Source: DASXRA01 sp036506155
Lineage (GTDB): Bacteria; Actinomycetota; Actinomycetes; Mycobacteriales; Jatrophihabitantaceae
Direction: 5' to 3'
DNA length: 64,000 nucleotides
NCBI GenBank assembly: GCA_036506155.1
Contig: DASXSF010000080.1
Location: 1-64,000 of the forward strand
Position 1 is the stretch's first letter. Each line of letters starts with the position of its first letter. The notes under the pieces were generated by a model, which was not told the DNA's origin, ran no database searches, and saw only the letters and a list, made by a program, of their open reading frames with translations. The translations under genes were made by a program, and so were the position numbers. This document shows, piece after piece, positions 17,765-27,404 of the stretch.

Positions 17765-19600
17765 GTGCGCGAGCCCATGCGCTCGGGACCGGCGGCGTGG
17801 AGGATGTTGTCCGTGCGGACCTCGGCGCGCGTGCACTTGATCGTGGTCGCGGCGAGCGTGCTCGTCGCCGTGGCCGGTGCGAGTGCCGTGCTGGTGCTGC
17901 GATTGGCCAACAGCGGTTTCGAACCCGAGGGCCGCAACTGGTGGATCGTGGCCGACACCCTGCTCGGGTTGGCATATCTACCGTTGGGCGCGGCACTCAC
18001 CGTTCGGGGGCGCCTCGCCCTCGGCACGGCGTTCGGCGTCATCGGATTGTGCGCAGTGTTGTCCGCGCTCGCCGCGGAATGGCATGCGCACAACGTGTCG
18101 GCGAGCGGGTCGCGCGTGATCGAGCACGGGGGCTGGGTCCAGACGGTGGGGATGTCGGTGCTCGTGTTCGTCGTGCCGTGGCTGCTGCCATGGCCACGCG
18201 GGCAGGGTCGCGACCCGATGACGCGGTGGCTCGGGCTCGGGGTTGTCGCTGTGTGGGCCGGAGGCGCGGCCGCCCTAGTTGAGGGTATTGGGAATCTGCC
18301 GGGGGCACACGTCGCCGGACCGCTGCTGCTGGTGGCAACGGTGCCGTTGATTGCAGTGGGCGCGTTCGTTACCGATATCCGCGATGACCGCAGTGCGCTG
18401 GGCGCTGTGTCGCACCGCTTCCTCGTGTGGGTGATTCTCATCAGCGGCGTGGTTCTGCTGTACACCGCGCTGGTGGCGGGATTCGGGCTAGTTCTCGGTG
18501 CGGACGGCCCGGCGTGGCTACTTGTCGGGGTGACGGGCGCCCTGGCCGTCGCTGCCGAGCCAGCGCGCGCCTGGATTCGTCACCTAGTCGACGGTCTGGT
18601 CTACGGCCAACGCGATGATCCATTGGCAATCGTCCGGCAGTTGGTCAATCAGCAGGTCGCGACGGCGACCTATGTGAACGAGACGCTGCTCGCCTCTCTC
18701 GCTGTGATCATTTCCGAGACGCTGCGGCTAGACCATGTCGCGATCGAATTGAAGTCGGCGCCGAGTGACTGGACGCCCATCGCCGGACACGGTGATCCCG
18801 CCGAACACGACGAGAGCTTCCCGCTGGCGATGGGTGATCAACTCGTGGGCCGGCTCGTGGTCGGATGCCGCAGCGGACCGTTGCGCCGGCGCGACCGGCA
18901 GGTCCTCGCAGATGTCGTGCCGCACGTCACGCTCGCCGTGGGACTGGTCCGGCTCACCGGCGACCTGCAGCGGTCCCGCCTGAATGTGGTGAGCGCCAGG
19001 GAAGAAGAACGGCGACGGCTGCGGCGTGACCTGCACGACGGTGTCGGACCGTCGCTGACGGGGATATCGATGGGGTTGCGAACCGTCCTGCGCAGGTTGC
19101 GTCGGACGGCTTCGCCAGTCGAAGACGTCGCGTTACTGGATCGGCTCGCTGATGAGGTCGACGCGTCGGCCGGCGAGGTGAAACGCATCGTGCGTGATCT
19201 CCGTCCGACTGCGTTGGACGATCAAGGATTGGCCGGCGCGCTCACCGAATTCGCGCGCAGCCTTGACGGTGTTCTCAACGTCACACTCAACCTGCCAAGC
19301 GGCGACTGCACGCTCCCGGCCGCGGTCGAGATCGCCGCCTACCGCATCGCGATGGAGGCTCTGAACAACGTCGTGCGTCACGCGGACGCCACCAGCTGCT
19401 GGCTACGTCTGGCCGTCACTGACCACGTCGAACTCGAGATCACCGACGACGGGATCGGGATTCCGTATCGACATCCCGCGGGTGTCGGGCTGACCGCGAT
19501 GTGCGAACGTGCCGCAGAACTCGGCGGCGCGACTGCGATCGCATCGGTAACGCCGCACGGCACGCGGGTGCATGCCACACTTCCGCTGGCAGTGACCTGA
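17765..19600 (+). CDS. NarL-type sensor histidine kinase
   Basis: A 611-residue membrane kinase. About eight hydrophobic segments fill residues 20-270, then a GAF-like region (NETLLASLAVIISETLRLDH) and the HisKA_3 dimerisation box EEERRRLRRDLHDGVGPSLT with the phospho-acceptor His. The ATPase domain ends with ITDDGIGIPYRHPAGVGLTA. The gene stops at the TGA that overlaps the ATG of the response regulator, so they form one unit. The GTG at 17765 is the longest start; ATG 17777 and GTG 17813 (after GGAGG) are alternatives. The stimulus is unknown. Confidence 0.9.
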   Translation: MREPMRSGPAAWRMLSVRTSARVHLIVVAASVLVAVAGASAVLVLRLANSGFEPEGRNWWIVADTLLGLAYLPLGAALTVRGRLALGTAFGVIGLCAVLSALAAEWHAHNVSASGSRVIEHGGWVQTVGMSVLVFVVPWLLPWPRGQGRDPMTRWLGLGVVAVWAGGAAALVEGIGNLPGAHVAGPLLLVATVPLIAVGAFVTDIRDDRSALGAVSHRFLVWVILISGVVLLYTALVAGFGLVLGADGPAWLLVGVTGALAVAAEPARAWIRHLVDGLVYGQRDDPLAIVRQLVNQQVATATYVNETLLASLAVIISETLRLDHVAIELKSAPSDWTPIAGHGDPAEHDESFPLAMGDQLVGRLVVGCRSGPLRRRDRQVLADVVPHVTLAVGLVRLTGDLQRSRLNVVSAREEERRRLRRDLHDGVGPSLTGISMGLRTVLRRLRRTASPVEDVALLDRLADEVDASAGEVKRIVRDLRPTALDDQGLAGALTEFARSLDGVLNVTLNLPSGDCTLPAAVEIAAYRIAMEALNNVVRHADATSCWLRLAVTDHVELEITDDGIGIPYRHPAGVGLTAMCERAAELGGATAIASVTPHGTRVHATLPLAVT

Positions 19601-20253
19601 TGGTCAAGGTCATCGTCGTCGACGATCATCCGATATTCCGGTTGGGATTGGCAGCCTCGCTCGGCGAGATGGAGCAGGTGGAATTCGCCGGCGAGGCCGC
19701 AACCGCAGCCGAGGTTCCTGCTCTGGTCGAGCGAACGTCTCCGGACCTCGTACTGCTGGACCTGAACCTGCCGGACAAGTCCGGGCTCGAAGTCAACAGA
19801 TGGCTCGCCGCGAACTATCCCAACGCGAAGGTCGTCGTCCTCACTATGTCCGAGGACCATCACGCCACAATCGCAGCGGTACGCGACGGTGCGCGCGCGT
19901 ACATCGTGAAAGGCGCCGACCCGGCTCATATCGAACACGTCATCGAGTCGGTGATGGCCGGCGACGTCGTCCTCGACCAAGGCCTAGCGCAGGCAATGGC
20001 CGAGCTTGCCCAGCTCCGCGCGGCGACCGGGTCATCGCCATTCCCACAATTGAGCCGTCGCGAGGTCGACATCTTGGAGCTGATGGCCCAAGGCCTGGAC
20101 AACCAGACGATCGCCCGCCGACTCGTGCTCACCCCGAAGACGGTTCGCAACCACGTGTCCAACGTGCTCGCCAAGCTCAACGCCGGCGACCGATCCCAGG
20201 CGATTGTCATCGCCCGCCGCAGCGGACTCGGGAAGGCAGAGGAGGCCGAGTAG
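19600..20253 (+). CDS. NarL/FixJ-family response regulator
   Basis: A 217-residue regulator. Receiver domain: IVVDDHPIFRLGL (acidic pocket), VLLDLNLPDKSG (phosphorylation Asp), and VKGADP (conserved Lys). LuxR-type HTH at the C-terminus: SRREVDILELMAQGLDNQTI then VLTPKTVRNHVSNVLAKLNA. The ATG at 19600 overlaps the kinase stop codon, pairing the two. AGTGAC upstream is a weak ribosome site, consistent with translational coupling. Confidence 0.92.
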   Translation: MVKVIVVDDHPIFRLGLAASLGEMEQVEFAGEAATAAEVPALVERTSPDLVLLDLNLPDKSGLEVNRWLAANYPNAKVVVLTMSEDHHATIAAVRDGARAYIVKGADPAHIEHVIESVMAGDVVLDQGLAQAMAELAQLRAATGSSPFPQLSRREVDILELMAQGLDNQTIARRLVLTPKTVRNHVSNVLAKLNAGDRSQAIVIARRSGLGKAEEAE

Positions 20254-20321
20254 CACAAACTGCCTCGGGCCGACATGGTCCTAGACATCGACCTACCGCC
20301 GGCGGCCGGTTACAGGTTCGG

Positions 20322-20479
20322 TCAGGCCAGCTGCCTGATAACCGTGGCCCTGAATGGCCCGGCCAACAGCGAGAGGACCGGTGCGTACGCGCCGGTTGCC
20401 GCGACTTCTTGCATGTGCGCCGTCCGTGCCTCTGCAGATTCCCAATCGGCGATCTCGAGCAGCACGTCAGCGTCCCGGC
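20322..20479 (-). pseudogene. C-terminal fragment, probable dimeric alpha/beta-barrel protein
   Basis: A start-less stretch reading DVLLEIADWESAEARTAHMQ, then ATGAYAPVLSLLAGPFRATV. This resembles the last helix and strand of small antibiotic-monooxygenase-like (ABM) proteins, though the family is a guess. It is fused to the end of the preceding frameshifted gene by overlapping codons, with no room for its own N-terminus. I read it as a truncated second gene. Confidence 0.45.
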
Positions 20480-20742
20480 CTACGCCTCGACGTAGACGGT
20501 CATCGGCTGAATGACGCCGTGCGCTTCTGCCGGGCGGCCACCTCCGGAGGCATCGCGGCCAGAAGCGCCTTGAAGGCATCCAGGTCATCAACGTCGAACG
20601 CCACGCCGGCATGATTGCTGCCGTCCATGGCGACGAGGTCGGTCACGTTCGTGATACCGGGGAAGGCCGCAGCGCGCTCGGCCTTACCGCTCAGCCAGCG
20701 ATCAATGTCGCGGACGGCATGGGTGATGACGACTCTTGCCAT
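20480..20742 (-). pseudogene. Small conserved protein (ABM-like), frameshifted near its end
   Basis: The first frame reads ARVVITHAVRDIDRWLSGK and GITNVTDLVAMDGSNHAGVA and would give about 80 residues. After PPEVAAR the homologous end lies in the next frame (AEAHGVIQPMTVYVEA, stop at 20480-20482). One missing G at about 20530 explains this. Repaired length is about 87 residues, typical of small cytoplasmic actinobacterial proteins with this VAADGSN motif; function unknown. It runs behind the similar-sized gene at 20765-21067 and both may be one transcript. Confidence 0.6.
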
Positions 20743-20764
20743 CGGAGTCCTGTCGGCGTGCTGC

Positions 20765-21067
20765 TCAGAGGCCCGGGTTGTGCTGGCCAACGAGGTGCGC
20801 CCAGGTCACTTTCGGCTTGGTGGTCACTCCGCCGGCCGCCATCGCAGGGCCGAGGCGAGACTGCATGAACTCAGCTTGGGCCTCCTGCGACTCCCAGACC
20901 TCGATCACGTAGCCGCTGCCGCTTTCCACCAGGCCAGTCAGGTGGCTGATCAGCCCGGCAGGCCACTCCCCGGCCCCGGTCTCAGGGTCGAGGCCGAGCT
21001 GGGCGTTCACGTTCGCGTAATCCGCCTCGTCTACGCCGTCGAATTCAAGGATCAACAACTCGGCCAT
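20765..21067 (-). CDS. Small conserved protein, probable ferredoxin-like (ABM) fold
   Basis: A 100-residue protein with strands and helices in the order of dimeric ferredoxin-like proteins: ELLILEFDGVDEADYANVNA, then GLISHLTGLVESGSGYVIEV and WESQEAQAEFMQSRLGPAM. Such proteins are often monooxygenases or binding proteins; no catalytic residue is identifiable. The ATG at 21065-21067 has GGAGG nearby upstream. The next gene on the same strand begins 23 bases on. Confidence 0.72.
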   Translation of the reverse strand: MAELLILEFDGVDEADYANVNAQLGLDPETGAGEWPAGLISHLTGLVESGSGYVIEVWESQEAQAEFMQSRLGPAMAAGGVTTKPKVTWAHLVGQHNPGL

Positions 21068-21306
21068 GCGTCCTCCATCCTCTCCGGAGCCGACACACTG
21101 CCGCCCCTGAAGGCAGAGTGTCGTCACAGGAGCGTGCCTGCACCAGAGGCTGTTACTGCCCATTCGGCGCGGTCCACACAGATCAAGGCAGCGGATAGGT
21201 CCGAGCCCCCGGCAGGGCGTGATCGCGAACCGTTCGCACGGTGCATACGACCGCCGCAGGGCATCTCCGCGATTCCGGATTCGAGCTGATATCGCGGCGG
21301 GTTGCG

Positions 21307-22740
21307 TTATCGGTTGTCGGCGTCTTGCGGGATGGACGCGTCGACCGAGGGGTTGACGCGGGTGATGGTTCCGCTCAGGACCCAGGCTCGCTGGCTGGGC
21401 GCGAAGCGGGGTGAGAGCAGGCCGTCATTGATCTCACGGGAGACGGCGATGCGGTTGTAGGCGGTCGCGGGCAGGAAAAGGCGGTCGTTGGACTGCCCGC
21501 CGTCGGAGGTTCCTTCCAGGTCGGCCTCGACTGCGGTGACCACCCCGTCGTGATTGCTGTCCACACGGGCGACCTCGGCGGCATACGCGTCGAAGATGCG
21601 TTGCTTCAGGCTGTGCACGTGCGGTTCGAACGACGCGGGCCGGACGTACACGTCGAGCAGCACCTCGTTGGCCAGGCCGCTGGGCAAGAAGCGCAGGCGG
21701 GTTTCCTTGTGATCGTCGTTGTTGACCATGCCCCGGTCGGGATCGTCCGGGCTGGTGTTGAGCAGCCGGTCCGGGTCGCGCGGGATGTTCGGGTTGTCGC
21801 CCTCGGCCTGCGGGCTGTTGCTGATGCCTGCCGGCCCAGAGCCCGGTATCAGCGATCACCGGGCACCGATCAGGCCGCGCTCGAACGTGCCGGGAATGCC
21901 GCCGGTGAACGGCAATTCGTAGGTCGGTGGCGTCCAGTTGGTGTACTGGTTCAGCTCCCAATAGGAGTGCAGGTCACTTTGCTGGGTGGCGTTGTAGGCA
22001 CCGAGCGAGAGCTGCAGTGGCACGGTGTTGGACACCCGGTCCGGCCAGTGATCGGTCGCCGCCGGCAGGTGCGGCGCCATGCCGTCGACGGTGAACATGT
22101 TGCCCGGGCGGTTGTTGTGCGTGCCCATCGCGGCGAGCTTGGCGGCGTCGGCCGCGGTGATCGTGCCGAATGCCGCGTGACCGTCGGTGCGAGGTGCCGC
22201 CACGTCGGGCACGAGCACGTCGTGGATCATCCAGCCCTCGTACCATCCGGACTCGTTGTTGATCACAAACAGACCGGAGATGTCGGTGAACATGTCCACG
22301 AACGCCCCAGGATCATTCGGATCCGTCGGCAGGCCGGGTTTGGGTTCAACGACTACCCGGGTCGCACCCAGCGTTGGCAGGTCGTGGTTCGGACCTGTCG
22401 CAGTCGGCGCTACACCGTCATTGATGCCCGGGATGGTTGTGGTGAACACGTTGGGTTGGAAGTGGCTGGTGTCGAGCAGGTAGTACTGGAACAGCTTGCT
22501 CGGTGTCGGTGCCTCCGAGAACGCCGTCATCGGCGCGAACGTGCTCGGCCGGTTGGCCAGCAGCGCGAGGCGGTCCTGAATAGCGTCCGGCAGGTGCCGG
22601 ATGTCGCCGCGTTGCTCGAACGGCGAATCCGCGCTGGATCGCGTGGGCGTGGCCGTGCTCGTCGCGGCGTTGACGCCGAGCGCCACACCGAGAGCGACCA
22701 CGGCCGCCAGCAAACCGATCTTGGACGACATGCTGCGCAT
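21307..22740 (-). pseudogene. DUF4331 secreted protein with an in-frame TGA
   Basis: A 478-codon frame for an exported DUF4331 protein. Signal peptide: MSSKIGLLAAVVALGVALG. The mature part has LLDTSHFQPNVF, FTDISGLFVINNESGWYEGW and FTGGIPGTFERGLIGAR, then a TGA at 21856-21858. The same frame continues as family sequence after it (GISNSPQAEGDNPN, LLNTSPDDPDRGMVNNDDHK, LRFLPSGLANEVLLDVYVRP) to the normal stop. So this is a nonsense change, not a frameshift. DUF4331 function is unknown. Two thirds of the protein would be made. Confidence 0.8.
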
Positions 22741-22966
22741 GGCAAATCCCCCATCACGCCGGGTAGGTGCCCGGCTCAGGAATGAACAGGAAGCCCGCGC
22801 GCGCCAGCGGCATCGCGGTCTATACGTCGGTGCTGGCAACAACTTCGTGATTGTCCCGACACGAATTCCCACGCGGGCGGCACCTAACCGGTTCACAGGG
22901 CCGGCGTGCCGCGGGTGTTCCGAGGCCGCCGCGACGGCTGAGCTCGTCGAAATCGACGTCGGTGGC

Positions 22967-24133
22967 TCAGCAAGCCAGCTGCGGAAGCTGGTCGACGTGC
23001 AGGAAGAAGACGGGGGCTCCGGTCGTGGCGAAGGCGAGGACCCCGTTGGCCGACGCCCCGTTGAGCAACGCCACGGACGATGTGGCCGCGCCGGTGCGGG
23101 TGTCGATCAGCCAGCTGTTCGACTCGCGCAGGCGCGAGATGACCTCGACGTACGGTCCGGCGACGGCCAGGACGGTGACCTTGAAGCCCGGGAACCACCG
23201 CAGTACCACGGTCTGCTTCGTTGCCACGTTGTGCCAGGTGATGCCGCTGCCGCTCCGCCAGGCGTAGGACCGGCCGTCGGTGACCAGTCCCGGGTGGGTG
23301 CCCGGCTGCCCGGGTACCTCGTCCGGCGGTGCGCCGGCGAGCAGGTGCGTTCGGTTCTGCGCATCCGTCCACGCGACGCCGGTCGGCGAGGCGAGCAGAC
23401 TCCGGACGCCGTTCGGTTCGGCGGTCCGGGTGGTACGCGCGGCGAGGTCGCGGTCGAGCAGGCTGCCGATCGCGCCGGAGCGGGGCTGCGTCCAGTAGAG
23501 GTGCCCGCCGAACAGCGCCCAGGTGGGGGTCCCGGGGCCCTTCGCGATCGGGATCCTCTCGGTCAGCCGAAGAGTCGCGCGGTCGAACACGTCGAACTCC
23601 ACCAGGGCCTGGGCTACGTCGTCGACGATCGGCAAGGCAATCCACCGGCTGTCGATCATCGAGTTTCTCGCCACTGCGTAGCGGCCGGTGGCCGGCCATT
23701 GCTGGACGATCCGGGTCACGCCGCCTGGCGATACGAGCACTGTCCCGAACGTCGTGGCGCCGTCACGCCTGACCAGGATCGTGCCGTCCGGGGCCCCGCC
23801 CAGCACGACCTGGCCGAGGTTTCGCCGCGTCGCCGCCTGGATCGCGTGCTGCCAAGCCGGCGGCGGGTCGATCGTGCACGCGCTGCGGGTGACGATGACC
23901 GGCCTAGCGGGCTCATGGCGATCGGAGCTGATGTGCCGGACGGCCACGACGATCCCGATCACGGCGAGCACGGCAGCGATCGTCGCAGCGATCGGCCACC
24001 ACGGCAGACCGCGACGCGGCGCCGGGGCGACAAGGTCCTCGTCGGGCAGCGGCCACTGCGGTCCGGACTCGATCGCGGCGAGGTGTCGGTCCAGTGAGCG
24101 GCGCAGCACCGCCTCAAGTCGCTCGTCGTTCAT
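22967..24133 (-). CDS. Single-pass membrane protein, sigma-factor partner
   Basis: A 388-residue protein. A charged N-terminus (ERLEAVLRRSLDRHLAAIES) precedes one membrane helix (WWPIAATIAAVLAVIGIVVA) at about residues 45-65. The outer domain has propeller-like strands (GGAPDGTILVRRDG, WIALPIVDDVAQALVEFDVF, SYAWRSGSGITWHN). Its ATG overlaps the stop of the ECF sigma gene (ATGA), so it is the likely regulator of that sigma factor, but I see no zinc anti-sigma (HxxxCxxC) motif. Not otherwise recognised. Confidence 0.75.
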   Translation of the reverse strand: MNDERLEAVLRRSLDRHLAAIESGPQWPLPDEDLVAPAPRRGLPWWPIAATIAAVLAVIGIVVAVRHISSDRHEPARPVIVTRSACTIDPPPAWQHAIQAATRRNLGQVVLGGAPDGTILVRRDGATTFGTVLVSPGGVTRIVQQWPATGRYAVARNSMIDSRWIALPIVDDVAQALVEFDVFDRATLRLTERIPIAKGPGTPTWALFGGHLYWTQPRSGAIGSLLDRDLAARTTRTAEPNGVRSLLASPTGVAWTDAQNRTHLLAGAPPDEVPGQPGTHPGLVTDGRSYAWRSGSGITWHNVATKQTVVLRWFPGFKVTVLAVAGPYVEVISRLRESNSWLIDTRTGAATSSVALLNGASANGVLAFATTGAPVFFLHVDQLPQLAC

Positions 24134-24633
24134 GACAGGCTTCCCTCTGCGTCGGCGGCGAGCGCGGGATGCTGGCGCAACGCGGCAAAGGCGCGCGCGG
24201 CCAGGCTCCGGACGGTGCCAACTCGGCAGCCGAGCGTCCGGGCGATCTCCTCGTCGGTCAGGTCGATGTAGTAGCGGAGGACCAGGACGACGCATTGCCG
24301 GTGCGGCAGCGTGGCGAGCATCCGCCAGGCGGCGTCCTGCTCGGACAGGTCCGTTGCGTCGACCCCCGCGTCGGGCACCGCGTTGACGACCACCTCGGAA
24401 CCGGCCATCCGGCGCATCCGTTTGGTCTGGCCGTTGGCAATCACCCGGCGGGCGTACGCGACCGGCGCCTCGATCGGCAGCGTCTCGCCGAAACGCCGGT
24501 GCAGAGCCAGCAGGCAGTCCTGCACCAGGTCCTCGGCCAGCTGCCGGTCGCGGGTGAGCGCATAGGCGAAACGGGTCAGCCCGACCGAATGCTAGGCGGC
24601 GAAGGCCGTCAGCGTCACGGTCTGTCGATTCAC
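24130..24633 (-). pseudogene. ECF sigma factor with an amber codon at codon 14
   Basis: A SigE-like ECF factor of 167 codons. Reading from the GTG at 24631-24633 (GGAGGG five bases ahead) gives NRQTVTLTAFAA, then TAG at 24592-24594, then HSVGLTRFAYALTRDRQLAE, the normal sigma region 2. Region 4 is intact: LPHRQCVVLVLRYYIDLTDE then LGCRVGTVRSLAARAFAALR. A single G-to-T change (GAG to TAG) would explain it. The next usable start (GTG at 24525) removes most of region 2, so the factor is probably dead unless the stop is an error. The membrane-protein gene overlaps its end. Confidence 0.8.
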
Positions 24634-24825
24634 GGCATCCCTCCGCGCTCTGCTTGCCGCTCTCGTCCGGTTCACCCTGGACTGAATGCGGTGGGAGCGC
24701 CAATCCGCTGCGACCATCAGAAATCGAGCTGTTCTGACTCGACGGAACGCAGCCTGTCGGTCGATCAGGTTGAGCCGTGCCTGGGCCAGAGCGCGGCGGC
24801 CGGCGATCTCGGCACGGCACCCGCG

Positions 24826-26951
24826 CTACGCGATGTGGCGCATTCCGATGATCGGGCCGAACCCGCTGAGGGGCACGATCGTGACGACGTCACCGGCCTG
24901 CGGCGCTTCGACGACGTAGCCGGCGCCGATGTGCATGCCGACGTGACCTGGATGCGGTGGATTCCACGTCCCGTCCGCGCCGGGGATCAGAATGAGGTCG
25001 CCCGGCGTGAGCAGCAAGGGATCGGGGACGGGCCTGCCTTCGTGCCACTGCGCGGCGGCGTTGTGCGGCAACGTGACACCGGCGGCAGCCCACGCGGCCA
25101 TGGTGAGGCCGGAGCAGTCGAAGGCGTTCGGCCCGGCGGCAGCGAACTTGTAGGGCTTGCCGAGCTGGGCGAGGGCGAAGGTGACGGCAATCCGTTCCGC
25201 TTCGGTCTCGCCGTGACCGTCTGGGGCTGGGTCGACGGGGGGCAACCGCTCCGGCCGTGAGTCGGCGCCGATGGCGAGGCTGACGTTCACCCCAGGTCGG
25301 CGTTGCCGGGCGGCCAGGTCGACGGTCTCGGTGATGGTGCCGTGTCCGGGGCTGGAGTAGGCGATGACGTAGCTGGCCGGGGTGGGCAGGTTGGTGAGCG
25401 TGTAGGCGCCGACCGGGCCGGTGCTGGGGGTGATCACGTCCAGTGGGGTGCCGTTGACCATGGTGCGCACGTTCGCCCCGCCCAGGGGCCGGGTGCCGTC
25501 GCTGACGATGCCGCTGATCTGGCCCAAGCCGGCGCCCAGGATCACGGGGGGTTCCAGACGCTCCTCGCCGCCGCCGACAGTGTCGACCAGGGTGCTTTCC
25601 TGATAACCGGGGGCGGTGAAGGTCAGTTCGTAGGCGCCGGGGCCGGCAGCCCTGCCAGCCGGTAGCCGCCGCGGGCGGTCGTGGTGGCGATCGCCTTCCC
25701 CGTGCGGGGCCCGAGCAGCGGCCGGGCGGCGACCGTGGTGAGCGTTTCTCCGGACTCGACGGTGCCGGAGATGCTGGCCGGTCGAGTGGCGATCCGGACG
25801 TTGATGTCGGCGGTGACACCCTGGGCTATCGCGGTGACCGCCTGCGTGGAGCGGTTCGGGTACCACTGCGTGACATAGCCGGCGCCGCTGAATTTCAGGT
25901 AGTAGCCGGTGGGAAACAACCCGGCCAGGGCGTAGCTGCTGTCCGCCCGGCTGGTCGTCGAACTCGTTCCGATCAGGCCGTGCGGGCCCATCCGGTATGC
26001 CTGCACAAGAATCCGGCCCACGGGCCGGGCGTCATTGGCCGCTAGCACGGTGCCGCTGATCTCGCCACCGACGCCAGCGGGCAGCTGCCCAGTCTTGGGC
26101 AACGCGCCTGCCGGCGCCACGCTTGATGCGCGCTGCCTGGCGAAAAACGACGCCGGAGCCTGCTTGGTCACCGGATCCGCGGCGGAGGCCTTGCCCATCC
26201 AGACCAGAGTCGCCGCCGCCGCGACGCTGCCGAGAACAGTCAGCGCCGTCAGCACCCGCTGACTCAGTAGCGGTCGCTGCCGCCACACCACCCCTGTCCT
26301 CTCCACCACAGGCGCGTCCACGGCCGCGGTGACCGGAGCGGCCTGCACCTCCACAGTGAGACTGCGATCCACCTCAGCGCCGCTGATCATCCGCCGACCC
26401 CGCACAGCCATGACCACCGGCGCCATACCGCCCGGTTCGACACGGCGCCGCTGCGGGGTGAACCTGGCGTGCACCGCCCTATTCGAATCGTGCGCGCTCA
26501 GCGTGGCGTCTAACGCCACATTGCCGCCATTCACGAGCTCCACGGTGAACCGCGCCGAGCACCACGCCCGCACGACGTTCGGCCGCGCCCGCAGCCCTGG
26601 CCGCGCCACCACATCCAGATCGATGTCAAGGCATTGCGGCGGACTCGCCGTGTCTTGCGAAAAGACCTCCACCAGCAACCGATGCCGGCCCGAGGCAAAC
26701 GACGACGGCACCACCACGCCGACGGTGATCTTCCCCGCAGCATTGGGTGACAACTGCAGCCGCTGCGGCGTCACCGACACCGACTCAACCGGGACCCCGC
26801 TGACGTTCACACCCACGGCATCGATCGCGTCGGCGGTATTGAGCACCTGGAGAACCACCGTGGCGCTTCGGCCCGGCTCCACCTCAACACGCCGCGAATC
26901 GGCGACGACTCGCACTACTGCCGGTCCGTCCCGACCGACATGCCAGCGCAC
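24826..26951 (-). pseudogene. Ig-like / CnaB repeat / NlpC-P60 cell-wall protein, one frameshift
   Basis: About 708 codons. Residues 1-225 hold two Ig-like domains (VEPGRSATVVLQVLNTADAI, FTPQRRRVEPGGMAPVVMAV). One membrane helix follows (LTALTVLGSVAAAATLVWMG). Then come carboxypeptidase-regulatory/CnaB-like repeats (GEISGTVLAANDARPVGRIL, PASISGTVESGETL, GQISGIVSDGTRPLGGANVR) and a C-terminal NlpC/P60 peptidase with FDCSGLTMAAWAAAGV and HPGHVGMHIGAGYVVEAP. The first frame ends at GLPAPAPTN; a missing G near 25637 restores GLPAPGAYELTFTAPGY. The protein would anchor by its internal helix with the peptidase outside and the N-terminal Ig-like part inside, which is unusual. Likely a peptidoglycan hydrolase. 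Confidence 0.8.
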
Positions 26952-27186
26952 CCGAACACCGACGACCCCACGATAGCCGGCGAGCGCGTCGACCCTCCCC
27001 CGCAGGAGACGCCACGCTCAAATACCACCCAAGCACGCTACGCGCGCCCATCGATAATGATCTAACGACACCAGCACAATGTCCATCCTTGCCCAGTGCA
27101 GCCCAGCTTCGAGGCTCACGGATGTCGCTGTACGCCCAGACGCGGCGTCAGCGGCACCGGGACCAAGTGTTGCGCTCGGCCGCTGG

Positions 27187-27384
27187 CTAGGTGCTGCGTG
27201 GTGGCCGCCCGGGCTTGCGCATCGCCGCGACCCGGCCCGGCAGTCGACCTGCGTCGGCGAGCGCACGGCGCAGGAGGTACTCGATCTGGGCGTTGGTGCT
27301 GCGCAGCTCGTCGGCTGCCCAGCGGGCCAGCGCGTCGTGGACCGCCGGGTCGAGTCGCAGCAAGATGTTCTTGCGCTCTGTCAC
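27187..27384 (-). CDS. Arc/CopG-like ribbon-helix-helix protein
   Basis: A 65-residue protein: KNILLRLDPAVHDALARWAA (strand and first helix), then ELRSTNAQIEYLLRRALADA (second helix) and a basic tail. The start is a GTG at 27382-27384, twenty bases after the SPFH stop, so it is co-transcribed with it. SPFH genes of actinobacteria are often followed by such a small Arc-like gene, by my recollection; it may be a DNA-binding partner or a regulator of the pair. Confidence 0.8.
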   Translation of the reverse strand: MTERKNILLRLDPAVHDALARWAADELRSTNAQIEYLLRRALADAGRLPGRVAAMRKPGRPPRST

Positions 27385-27404
27385 CGCGTCACCCGTGGCT
27401 GGGT

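Noticed and set aside
21856..21858. TGA read as selenocysteine in the DUF4331 gene
   Set aside because: No known selenoprotein in this family and no SECIS-like structure noted; nonsense mutation or error is simpler.
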